From an uncultured Spirochaetales bacterium (GTDB lineage Bacteria > Spirochaetota > Spirochaetia > Sphaerochaetales > Sphaerochaetaceae): a DNA stretch of 26,397 bases. Under the pieces are notes generated by a model. That model ran no database searches and was not told the DNA's origin. It was given only the letters and a program-made list of their open reading frames with translations. Positions 7,375 through 14,103 of this stretch are shown here, piece after piece. Positions within the stretch are counted from its first letter, which is position 1. Each line of letters begins with the position of its first letter. The translations under genes were made by a program, and so were the position numbers. Location: the NCBI GenBank assembly GCA_949292445.1, contig CASEZU010000022.1:1-26397 (forward strand), written 5' to 3'.

Positions 7375-8469
7375 ATGAGGCTTCTGATAATCAACCCGGG
7401 TTCGACTTCTACTAAAGTCAGCGTGTTCGACGATGAGATCAATGTATTCACTGAAAGCGCCTTCCACGATGCTCCTGTGCTTCTTCAGTTCAGTACCACG
7501 AATGAGCAGCTGCCATTCCGCCGCAGCGTTGTCATGGAGATGCTTTCGCGCCATGGCATTCCCATTGAATCTGTGGATGTGTTCGTCGGACGCGGAGGCT
7601 GTGCCTATTCTCAGGAAGAAGGAGTGATGGTCATAGATCAGCGTCTCTATGAGGACACGAGGGATGATAAAGGAGGCAGTGACCATCCTGCGAAGCTGGG
7701 CGTGATGATGGCCTATGAGCTGGGAAAGGAGTATGGAAAGCCGATGTTCACCCTGAATCCGACCAATGTCGATGAATTCGAGGACGTGGCGAGGATCACA
7801 GGGCTCAAGGGCGTTTACAGGAGGGCACAGTCCCATGTGCTCAATCAGAAAGGCATTGCCCGCATTCATGCTGGGAAGCTGGGGAAGAAGTATGGGGAGT
7901 GCCGTTTCATTGTCTGCCATATAGATGGCGGCATCACCATTGCGGCCCATAAGAACGGGAGGATGATCGATGGCACTGAGGGCGCAGGCGGAGACGGCCC
8001 TTTCACTCCCACGCGCCTTGGCAGCATTCCCCTGATGGAGACCGCGAAGTATCTGGAGACGCATTCTGCCGCAGAACTTGAGGCGATGTGCTCCCGTTCC
8101 GGAGGCTTCGTCAGTCACTTCGGCACTTCAGATTCCGACAAAGTACACAGGATGGCTGAGGAGGGGGATGCTCATGCCTCCATTGTCTGGGAGGCGATGA
8201 TTTACCAGATCGCGAAATCGATAGGTGCGATGGCTTCAGTGCTTGAAGGCAGGGTGGATGGCATACTCCTCACTGGCGGACTTGTACGCTTCAGCGACAT
8301 CGTGAGCGGAATAGAGAAGCGGTGTTCATGGATAGCTCCTGTTTCCGTATACCCTGGAGAGGTCGAACAGGAAGAGCTGTGCTATGAGACGCTCCGTGTC
8401 ATGAGAGGAGAGAAGAAGGCAAGAATATATACAGGCGTACCTGTATTCAGCGGTTTTCCATGGGACTGA
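7375..8469 (+). CDS. buk: Butyrate kinase
   Basis: ASKHA-fold acyl kinase of 364 residues, the usual size, which interconverts butyryl-phosphate plus ADP with butyrate plus ATP. The N-terminus LLIINPGSTSTKVSVF is the family phosphate-1 motif. VFVGRGG, SDHPAKLGVMMAY, NPTNVDEF, ICHIDGG-type (VCHIDGGITIAAH) and GILLTGG are further family landmarks. The ribosome site is weak (TAAGG only 2 bases before the ATG), so translation may depend on the gene upstream, 4 bases away. No phosphotransbutyrylase gene (ptb) is adjacent, so the partner must be elsewhere, or the enzyme may act on branched-chain acyl phosphates. No terminator is visible after it. Confidence 0.93.
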   Translation: MRLLIINPGSTSTKVSVFDDEINVFTESAFHDAPVLLQFSTTNEQLPFRRSVVMEMLSRHGIPIESVDVFVGRGGCAYSQEEGVMVIDQRLYEDTRDDKGGSDHPAKLGVMMAYELGKEYGKPMFTLNPTNVDEFEDVARITGLKGVYRRAQSHVLNQKGIARIHAGKLGKKYGECRFIVCHIDGGITIAAHKNGRMIDGTEGAGGDGPFTPTRLGSIPLMETAKYLETHSAAELEAMCSRSGGFVSHFGTSDSDKVHRMAEEGDAHASIVWEAMIYQIAKSIGAMASVLEGRVDGILLTGGLVRFSDIVSGIEKRCSWIAPVSVYPGEVEQEELCYETLRVMRGEKKARIYTGVPVFSGFPWD

Positions 8470-8522
8470 GAATCCAGGGACATCCAGGCAGACAATAATT
8501 CAACTTGAGTCCAATCGAATTC

Positions 8523-8589
8523 CTGGCTATAAAAATGAATTATTAATTCTCTCATTTTTAGTTATATTATAGGTAGCTGGTATAGCCAG
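8523..8589. repeat. Inverted repeat CTGGCTATA ... TATAGCCAG around an AT-rich core
   Basis: CTGGCTATA (8523-8531) has its exact complement TATAGCCAG at 8581-8589. Nested within is a second inverted pair, AAAAATGA (8531-8538) and TCATTTTT (8552-8559). The outer right arm overlaps the first hairpin of the downstream RNA, so the two are mutually exclusive pairings if transcription starts upstream. It may be a promoter-region control element for the RNA, or a mobile-element scar. Confidence 0.45.
8563..8570 (+). promoter_or_regulatory. Probable -10 region of the DUF3800 leader RNA
   Basis: TATATT (8563-8568) or the overlapping TATTAT (8565-8570) lies 6-8 bases before the first hairpin of the structured RNA at 8574. 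No convincing -35 was found, so the promoter call rests on position and AT-richness. Confidence 0.35.
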
Positions 8590-8650
8590 TTAGGGGTTGG
8601 CCGGAAGGCCTTGGCCCCCCCCTGATGGCGGGTAAGACACCCGCTTTTTT
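8574..8650 (+). ncRNA. Structured leader RNA upstream of a DUF3800 gene, ending in a terminator
   Basis: Three hairpins follow one another. Hairpin 1: TAGCTGG / CCAGTTA (8574-8580, 8586-8592) with loop TATAG. Hairpin 2: GGGG (8593-8596), internal bulge, GGCC-GGAA-GGCC (8599-8610) with a GNRA tetraloop, closed by CCCC from an 8-C run (8615-8622). Hairpin 3: GCGGGT / ACCCGC (8628-8633, 8639-8644) followed by six T, a textbook intrinsic terminator. The ATG of a DUF3800 protein starts 21 bases after the T run. Conserved RNAs upstream of DUF3800 genes have been reported as the DUF3800-I to -XI motifs; this architecture fits that context, but which class it belongs to cannot be decided by eye. Confidence 0.65.
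8627..8650 (+). terminator. Intrinsic terminator/attenuator in the DUF3800 leader
   Basis: A 6-bp GC-rich stem GCGGGT / ACCCGC with loop AAGAC, extended by one G-T pair, runs straight into TTTTTT. It sits between the structured RNA and the DUF3800 start codon, so it either ends a free small RNA or attenuates the gene. Confidence 0.75.
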
Positions 8651-8670
8651 AGTATCCAAAGGTAAGCAAA

Positions 8671-8817
8671 ATGAAAGAGTTCAGTATATTTGTTGATGAA
8701 TCAGGATACTTTGGTGATTATGCTGAGCATTCCTCTTATTACATCATCTCAATGGTAATGTATGATCATAGGAATAATATAAATCGGGATATTGAGGCCC
8801 TGGAGTATAGACCTTAG
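8671..8817 (+). pseudogene. Truncated DUF3800 family gene (N-terminal 48 codons only)
   Basis: The frame begins at ATG 8671 and reads M-K-E-F-S-I-F-V-D-E-S-G-Y-F-G-D-Y, then SSYYIISMVMYDH. The FVDESG-x-FG motif and the following Y-Y-I-I-S strand are the hallmark start of DUF3800 proteins (RNase H-like fold, usually over 200 residues). It stops at 8815-8817 after 48 codons, exactly where the tail of the convergent Fic gene begins. The rest of the family fold is absent, and no downstream remnant was recognised beyond the Fic gene. A deletion or replacement joined to the Fic gene is the likely cause. The small protein could still be made but would not fold as the family does. Confidence 0.8.
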
Positions 8818-9974
8818 TGAAATCGGATATCCAAAGCATTGTCTTCACGCAGGATGGAGTTCTTTGATTCCGCCGAGTAATTCAGCTTGTATCCTTTGTT
8901 CCTGCTTCCGCCGCCATCCTCTTTCAGGATACCCTTACAGATCAGATCGTTGATGTCTCTCAAGGCTGTGGAATGTGAGCATTTTGCTATTTTGGCCCAT
9001 TTCTCAGTCGTGAGCCTGCCTTCGAATCCATCGATCAGCCTGTTGATGAGTTTCGTTTCCCTTTCATTCAGAGGAATCAGCCTGAGAGAATCCCAGAACA
9101 TGGTTTTTGCTATTGATTTCTGAATATTGTTCTCAGCCTCGGCAATTGCACTGCTGAGAGTTTTCAGGAAGTATCTGATGAATCCTGTTATATCCAGATT
9201 CCCTTTCTGGCAATACTCGAGTACCTCATAATACTCATTCCTTGTTTTCATTATTGCGGCAGACAGGCTGTAATACCGGTGGTCTGTACCATCAGCTCTT
9301 GCCAGCAGCATTTCTGAGATTGTCCTGGCTATTCTCCCATTTCCGTCTGCAAACGGATGGATTGAGACAAACCAGAAATGTGCGACTGCCGCTTTTATGA
9401 CAGGGTTCATCTCATCTTCTTCGTTAATGAAGCTGAGAAAAGCATCCATTTCCTTATCAACCGACTCTGCAGGGGGAGCTTCATAGTGTATTATTTCCTT
9501 TCCTGTCCGTCCTGAGACAATGTACATTTCACCCTGCCGCCACCGGCCTGCTATGATTCTCCGTCCTTCGCTGAATCCTTCCGGAAACAGTTCTGCATGC
9601 CATCCGAACAGCCTTTCCTTTGTCAGCGGAGCATTCCGATGCATGACGGCGTCGATGACAATACTCACCGCGCCTTCGGTACAGCGGTCGGAGTTCTGCA
9701 ATCCTTCACTCTCATATCCAAGTCTATGCAGAATTGATGAACGCACTGAAGCCCTGTCCAGCATTATGTCCTCAATGGAACTGGATGATACTATCTCGTC
9801 CTCCAGTGCCGCGGCGAGGGAGGCAGTGCCCAGCTCCATTCCAAGTGCTGAGATTTTTCCTAGGAAATAGGCTTCATTCCTGATTGTCTCATAGAGCAGA
9901 GGCTGAAGTTTCTGATTGTCCCACTTGAATGATGGCCATTCCTTTTTCTGCCAGACATAGAGATCAGATACCAT
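8814..9974 (-). CDS. Fic family protein (AMP-transferase) with DUF4172-type N-terminus and C-terminal winged helix
   Basis: Protein of 386 residues. Residues 8-45 (W-x-x-F-x-W-D ... LGKISALG) match the DUF4172-type N-terminal region of Fic proteins. The catalytic motif HPFADGNGRIAR is intact at 206-217, with His206 as catalytic base. The family transfers AMP, or sometimes another group, to protein hydroxyls. The inhibitory helix, usually S/T-x-x-x-E-G/N (often SxIEGE), appears as SSSSIEDI at 63-70: the Glu is kept but Asp replaces Gly/Asn. Residues about 310-370 form a winged helix (TEKWAKIAKCSHSTALRDINDL), suggesting DNA binding and autoregulation. The start at 9974 is chosen on family homology and a promoter fit; a TTG at 10046 would extend it by 24 residues. 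Codon use is AT-richer than neighbours, which suggests transfer. Confidence 0.9.
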   Translation of the reverse strand: MVSDLYVWQKKEWPSFKWDNQKLQPLLYETIRNEAYFLGKISALGMELGTASLAAALEDEIVSSSSIEDIMLDRASVRSSILHRLGYESEGLQNSDRCTEGAVSIVIDAVMHRNAPLTKERLFGWHAELFPEGFSEGRRIIAGRWRQGEMYIVSGRTGKEIIHYEAPPAESVDKEMDAFLSFINEEDEMNPVIKAAVAHFWFVSIHPFADGNGRIARTISEMLLARADGTDHRYYSLSAAIMKTRNEYYEVLEYCQKGNLDITGFIRYFLKTLSSAIAEAENNIQKSIAKTMFWDSLRLIPLNERETKLINRLIDGFEGRLTTEKWAKIAKCSHSTALRDINDLICKGILKEDGGGSRNKGYKLNYSAESKNSILREDNALDIRFH

Positions 9975-9981
9975 ATAACAA

Positions 9982-10010
9982 ATTATGCAGATGAAATATG
10001 TGAGATTCAA
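9982..10010 (-). promoter_or_regulatory. Promoter of the fic gene, positioned for leaderless transcription
   Basis: On the minus strand TTGAAT (10005-10010) and CATAAT (9982-9987) are separated by exactly 17 bases. The A of the chosen ATG (9974) follows 7 bases after the -10 box, where the transcript should start. No ribosome site precedes the ATG, which agrees with a leaderless message. Confidence 0.55.
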
Positions 10011-10282
10011 GTCAGATTCTGAATCGAATATCCAGTTTCGCTTCAAATTCTGAAGAGAATGATATCGATGTAGGCTGGTGCCTTCCGCCTGTTTCCTTTG
10101 CTCCAGATACGTGGATTTGTCCAGTCATATGGCACACGGAGCAGTGGATAATCTGGGTTTATTCTGACGTTTTATGAATTTATGTACAGATAACTGTTTG
10201 CCTGATAATAGGATATAAACCGTCTCGAAATGCTGTTTCTGTTGTAGTTTGTTGCTTTTCCCCTTTTCTGACGGGCAACCTG

Positions 10283-10306
10283 TGGTAAGATGTAGACATC
10301 GAGAGG
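10283..10306 (+). promoter_or_regulatory. Extended -10 promoter and ribosome site of the BMP-family importer operon
   Basis: TGGTAAGAT (TAAGAT at 10286-10291) forms an extended -10 box, giving a leader of about 16 bases. GAGAGG (10301-10306) lies 7 bases before a TTG codon at 10314, which decides the TTG start; the nearby ATG at 10309 is out of frame. Confidence 0.5.
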
Positions 10307-10313
10307 TAATGCT

Positions 10314-11846
10314 TTGGAAAAGAACTGTGCAATCGAAATGAGGGGCATCACCAAGCGGTTCGGGCAGGTCGTGGCAAACGACAGCGTCGATCTGAGGATC
10401 AACCGTGGAGAGATTCTGGCACTTCTCGGTGAGAATGGCAGCGGAAAGACAACGCTCATGAACATGCTCTCCGGAATCTATCAGCCTGATGAGGGTGAGA
10501 TCTGGAAGGATGGCAGCCAGATATACATCAGATCCCCGCGCGATGCATATGAGTACGGGATCGGCATGATCCATCAGCATTACAAGCTCGTCGAGGTATT
10601 CACATCGACACAGAACATCATCCTTGGCCTCAATGACGGCAGGATGGATCTCCGCGGAGCTGAGGCGAAGGTCGGCGAGATATGCTCCCGCTACGGCTTT
10701 GAGATCGATCCGGCGGAGAAGGTCTATGACATGTCGGTTTCACAGAAGCAGACTGTTGAGATAGTCAAGGTTCTCTACCGCGGTGCGGACATCCTCATCC
10801 TCGATGAACCGACTGCGGTCCTCACTCCCCAGGAAACGAAGAAGCTCTTCACCGTCCTGAGGAACATGAAGGAGGACGGCAAGGCGATCGTCATCATAAC
10901 CCACAAGCTCAATGAGGTTATGGAGGTTTCTGACAAGGTCACGGTACTGAGAAAAGGCAGGCTCATCGGCACTGTCGAGACGGCTGCGACCAATCCGCAG
11001 GCGCTCACCGACATGATGGTCGGCCATGCTGTCTCTCTCAATATCAGCAGGCCCAGGTATTCCGACCCGAGGCAGAAGCTCATCGTCGAGAGCCTCACAT
11101 GCGTGGATGATGAGGGCATAACCAGGCTCGACAATGTCTCATTCACGGCAAATACCGGTGAGATCCTTGGTGTGGCAGGTATTTCAGGATCCGGCCAGAA
11201 GGAGCTTCTGGAGGCTATTGCAGGACTCTACCCGATAAAGAATGGCAGTATCCGCTTCATCGAGAGCGATGGCAGGGAAGTCGAGCTCGTGGGCAAGACG
11301 CCGAAGCGAATACGCGAGTCCGGTGTCGGCATGGCGTTTGTGCCAGAGGACAGGCTGGGAATGGGCCTTGTCGGGTCCATGGGAATGACGGGCAACATGC
11401 TTCTCCGCTCATGGAAGAAGGGCAGGGGTGCCCTCATCAGGCGCAAGGAGCCGGAAGCCCTTGCCGAGAAGGTCATGGAAGAGCTCGATGTCATCACGCC
11501 GGATGTCGACTATCCTGTACGCCGGCTCTCTGGAGGAAATGTCCAGAAAGTCCTTGTCGGACGCGAGATCGCGAGCGAGCCGGAGGTGCTGATGACTGCA
11601 TATGCTGTCCGCGGCCTCGATATAAACACCTCGTACACAATCTACAACCTGCTCACCGAGCAGAAGATGAAGGGCGTTGCTGTCCTCTATATAGGCGAGG
11701 ATCTCGATGTACTTCTCGAGCTGGCGGACAGGATTCTCGTCCTCTGCGGAGGCCAGGTCGCAGGCATCGTCGATGCCCGCAGCGCCACGAAGGAGGAGAT
11801 AGGCCTCCTGATGACCCAGTTCAGGACAAAGGAGGATGAGCGATGA
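10314..11846 (+). CDS. BMP-family ABC importer, duplicated ATP-binding protein (NupO/YufO/RfuB-like)
   Basis: Cytoplasmic ATPase of 510 residues with two ABC domains in tandem, as in sugar and nucleoside importers of the RbsA/YufO type. Domain 1 has Walker A GENGSGKTT at 39-47, Q-loop HQHYKLVEVFT, a signature-like MSVSQKQ and Walker B ILILDEPTAVL. Domain 2 has the degenerate Walker A GISGSGQKE usual in this family, the signature RRLSGGNVQK and an atypical Walker B with GLDI. It overlaps the next gene by ATGA (11843-11846) and forms an operon with two permeases. The partner binding protein follows at 14104. Relatives import purine nucleosides or, in treponemes (Rfu), riboflavin; the sequence alone does not decide. 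Confidence 0.92.
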   Translation: MEKNCAIEMRGITKRFGQVVANDSVDLRINRGEILALLGENGSGKTTLMNMLSGIYQPDEGEIWKDGSQIYIRSPRDAYEYGIGMIHQHYKLVEVFTSTQNIILGLNDGRMDLRGAEAKVGEICSRYGFEIDPAEKVYDMSVSQKQTVEIVKVLYRGADILILDEPTAVLTPQETKKLFTVLRNMKEDGKAIVIITHKLNEVMEVSDKVTVLRKGRLIGTVETAATNPQALTDMMVGHAVSLNISRPRYSDPRQKLIVESLTCVDDEGITRLDNVSFTANTGEILGVAGISGSGQKELLEAIAGLYPIKNGSIRFIESDGREVELVGKTPKRIRESGVGMAFVPEDRLGMGLVGSMGMTGNMLLRSWKKGRGALIRRKEPEALAEKVMEELDVITPDVDYPVRRLSGGNVQKVLVGREIASEPEVLMTAYAVRGLDINTSYTIYNLLTEQKMKGVAVLYIGEDLDVLLELADRILVLCGGQVAGIVDARSATKEEIGLLMTQFRTKEDER

Positions 11847-12931
11847 GCAATGAGAACAGGACTCCTTTCGTGAGACTTGCCAAGCGCACTGACATGAGCC
11901 GCCGCAGCATGTGGCTCATCCGCGTGGGTTCAATCGTGATAGCCCTGATCCTGGGCTGCCTGCCGATGCTCCTGACCGGCACCAATCCTGTCGAGGCGTA
12001 CAGCATCATAATCCAGGGCTCTGTTTCCCGTCCTGTCTATCTCAAGCAGACCATCAGGACAGCAATTCCGCTCCTCGGCTGCGCTCTCGCGATAGCACCG
12101 TGCTTCAAGATGAAGTTCTGGAACATCGGAGCTGAGGGGCAGATAACGATGGGGGCAGTGTTCGCGACATATTTCGCACTCTACTGGTCGGACAGGATTC
12201 CCCATGTGCCGCTTCTCATCATAATGGCCGTCACCGGGGCCATCGCAGGAGGCATATGGGCGCTCATTCCCGCTTTCTTCAAGGCGAAGTGGAACACGAA
12301 CGAGACTCTCTTCACGCTGATGATGAACTATATCGCCATCGGCATCGTCGCCTGGCTTCAGGGCGGCCCTTGGGAGGGAAGGAAAGGATCACAGCTGATA
12401 CCGATGTTCAGCGATGCAGCGAGGCTTCCCAAGGTGCTGGGCGTCAACTGCGGCTGGATCATCGTCCTCGTGCTTGTCGTGCTGATGTACATCTACATGA
12501 ACAAGACGAAGCAGGGCTATGAGATCGCTGTCATCGGGGACTCCGTGAATACTGCCCGCTATGCAGGCATGAATGTGGGATGGATAATGATGCGCACGAT
12601 GTTCATATCCGGCGCGATAAGCGGCCTTGTCGGCTTCATCGTCGTTTCCGGCGCTAACTTCACGCTCTACAGCGGTGTTGCGGACGGTGTCGGCTTCACA
12701 TCGATCACAGTCGCATGGCTTTCACAGCTGAATTCATTCGCCATGATCGCGATATCCATGATACTCGCCATCCTTGAGAAGGGTTCAAACACGCTGCAGA
12801 CGAGGATGGAGGTACCTGCATCCATTGCAGACATCATTACCGGAATACTACTCTTCTGCATGCTCAGCTGCGAGTTCTTCATAAACTACCGCCTGATATT
12901 CAGGCACAGGGACAAGGAGGTGAACGCATGA
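11843..12931 (+). CDS. BMP-family ABC importer permease 1 (NupP/YufP/RfuC-like)
   Basis: Integral membrane protein of 362 residues of the branched-chain/ribose-type permease superfamily (BPD_transp_2). An N-terminal hydrophobic segment (IVIALILGCLPMLLTGTNPVEAY) is followed by FKMKFWNIGAEGQITMGAVFATY, the typical conserved block of YufP-like permeases, then FFKAKWNTNETLFTLMMNYIA and a C-terminal group of helices. GYEIAVIGDSVNTARYAGMNV is the conserved cytoplasmic coupling region. The start overlaps the ATPase stop and the end overlaps the second permease, both by ATGA, indicating coupled translation of a heterodimeric channel. Confidence 0.93.
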   Translation: MSNENRTPFVRLAKRTDMSRRSMWLIRVGSIVIALILGCLPMLLTGTNPVEAYSIIIQGSVSRPVYLKQTIRTAIPLLGCALAIAPCFKMKFWNIGAEGQITMGAVFATYFALYWSDRIPHVPLLIIMAVTGAIAGGIWALIPAFFKAKWNTNETLFTLMMNYIAIGIVAWLQGGPWEGRKGSQLIPMFSDAARLPKVLGVNCGWIIVLVLVVLMYIYMNKTKQGYEIAVIGDSVNTARYAGMNVGWIMMRTMFISGAISGLVGFIVVSGANFTLYSGVADGVGFTSITVAWLSQLNSFAMIAISMILAILEKGSNTLQTRMEVPASIADIITGILLFCMLSCEFFINYRLIFRHRDKEVNA

Positions 12932-13911
12932 CGACTCTGATCACTCTGATTGTTGCGGCAGTCACTTTCGGTACTGTCCTGATGTACGGAACGCTGGGTG
13001 AGATACTCACGGAGAAGTCAGGGAACCTGAACCTCGGCGTCGAGGGCATCATGTATATGGGCGGAGCATTCGGCCTTGCCGGCGCGTTCTATTACGAGAA
13101 AGCCGCAGGAGCCGCCGCAAGCGGCCCTGTCGCGATAACCCTTGCGCTCCTTGCCGCATTTGCCGCAGGGGTGGCGGCATCGGCGATTTACAGTTTCCTG
13201 ACCATCACTCTGAGGGCAAACCAGAACGTGACCGGCCTCGCGCTCTCCATCTTCGGCACGGGAATAGGGCAGTTCGTCGGTGAGTTCATGCGCGTGAGCG
13301 AAGGCGGGTATGTAGCTCTCGGAAACAGCCTCAAGGATTCGTTCTCCGCTGTGATCTTCCCCGATGCGCTCGTGAACATACCAGTAATAGGGCGCATCCT
13401 CTTCTCGCATACCGTCTTCTTCTACCTTGCTATTGTCGTGGCTGTGCTGATGTATCTCTTCCTGAAGAAAACAAGGTGGGGCATGTATCTCACCGCAGTC
13501 GGCGAGTCACCGTCCACTTCTGACGCGGCCGGTATCAGCATCACGAAGTACAAGTACCTTGCCACGATGATCGGAGGCGGTATCTCGGCAATCGGCGGCA
13601 TGGTGTACATAATGACGACCGCAGGATGTGTCTGGAACCATGAGGGCCTTTCTGGTGTCGGCTGGCTTGCAGTCGCTCTCGTCATATTCTGCATGTGGCG
13701 GCCGCTGAATGCCATATGGGGCTCCGTCCTTTTCGGCGCCATGATGATCATGTACCTCAGAGTGTCGATACCGTTCATCCCGACGGAGCTGTACAAGATA
13801 CTTCCCTATATAGTGACCGTTATCGTTCTCGTACTCACAAGCATGCGGAACAGCAGGGATAAGCAGCCGCCGGCATCGCTCGGCAACAACTATTTCAGAG
13901 AAGAGCGCTGA
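12928..13911 (+). CDS. BMP-family ABC importer permease 2 (NupQ/YufQ/RfuD-like)
   Basis: Second membrane subunit, 327 residues. The N-terminal block TLGEILTEKSGNLNLGVEGIMYMGGAF is the mark of YufQ-type permeases, and RANQNVTGLALSIFGTGIGQFVG and WGMYLTAVGESPSTSDAAGI (coupling region) follow. It starts with an ATGA overlap with permease 1. No intrinsic terminator is seen right after its stop; instead two small hairpins lie in the gap before the binding-protein gene, which may stabilise the upstream message or act as operators. Confidence 0.93.
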   Translation: MTTLITLIVAAVTFGTVLMYGTLGEILTEKSGNLNLGVEGIMYMGGAFGLAGAFYYEKAAGAAASGPVAITLALLAAFAAGVAASAIYSFLTITLRANQNVTGLALSIFGTGIGQFVGEFMRVSEGGYVALGNSLKDSFSAVIFPDALVNIPVIGRILFSHTVFFYLAIVVAVLMYLFLKKTRWGMYLTAVGESPSTSDAAGISITKYKYLATMIGGGISAIGGMVYIMTTAGCVWNHEGLSGVGWLAVALVIFCMWRPLNAIWGSVLFGAMMIMYLRVSIPFIPTELYKILPYIVTVIVLVLTSMRNSRDKQPPASLGNNYFREER

Positions 13912-13934
13912 GGGATTATCAGGATGTTGCCGTG

Positions 13935-14040
13935 TGTTGCATTTTCTGCAACATGCGGTATTTTCTGTTGCAATAATCTTCATTTTCTGCAATACAGGAA
14001 CTGTAATTTTTCTTATGACAACGTTTTAGCAATTGCGAAA
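13935..14040 (+). promoter_or_regulatory. Operator-like palindromes and repeats upstream of the binding-protein gene
   Basis: A perfect inverted repeat TGTTGCA-N5-TGCAACA spans 13935-13953. A second, near-perfect one pairs TGTTGCA (13966-13972) with TGCAATA (13988-13994). The octamer ATTTTCTG recurs at 13941, 13960 and 13982. Further on, TTTAGCAATTGCGAAA (14025-14040) is a palindrome of the form TTT-n-GCAATTGC-n-AAA and overlaps the -35 box. All share GCAA/TTGC cores, so they may be sites for one regulator, or the first two may be RNA hairpins. Confidence 0.5.
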
Positions 14041-14060
14041 TACTGAAATGCTGTTAGAAT
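14033..14060 (+). promoter_or_regulatory. Promoter of the BMP binding-protein gene
   Basis: TTGCGA (14033-14038), a 16-bp spacer and an extended -10 TGTTAGAAT (TAGAAT at 14055-14060) make a good housekeeping promoter about 45 bases before the ATG at 14104. It allows the binding protein to be made in excess over the ATPase and permeases. Confidence 0.6.
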
Positions 14061-14103
14061 TTAATTGAGGTTTCCGATCAAAGAGACCGAAAAAGGAGAG
14101 TAT

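Larger units (their letters stand above)
9975..10313. other. Intergenic region between fic and the ABC importer operon
   Basis: This 339-base gap holds the fic promoter at its left end and the importer promoter at its right end. Between about 10050 and 10280 all three frames on both strands are broken or unrecognisable. I looked for a remnant of the missing DUF3800 C-terminus and for a purine or other riboswitch and found neither. Confidence 0.6.

Noticed and set aside
7336..8118. Minus-strand open frame of 260 codons opposite butyrate kinase
   Set aside because: Antisense shadow of a clear kinase gene; Cys/His-rich low-complexity translation without family features.
10047..10285. Remnant of the DUF3800 C-terminus beyond the Fic gene
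   Set aside because: Frames read by eye here are broken; one short phrase ending FYEFMYR was suggestive but too short to support.
13912..14103. Purine or FMN riboswitch before the BMP binding-protein gene
   Set aside because: The hairpins are small and symmetrical, with no conserved junction of either aptamer, and the promoter lies downstream of most of them.
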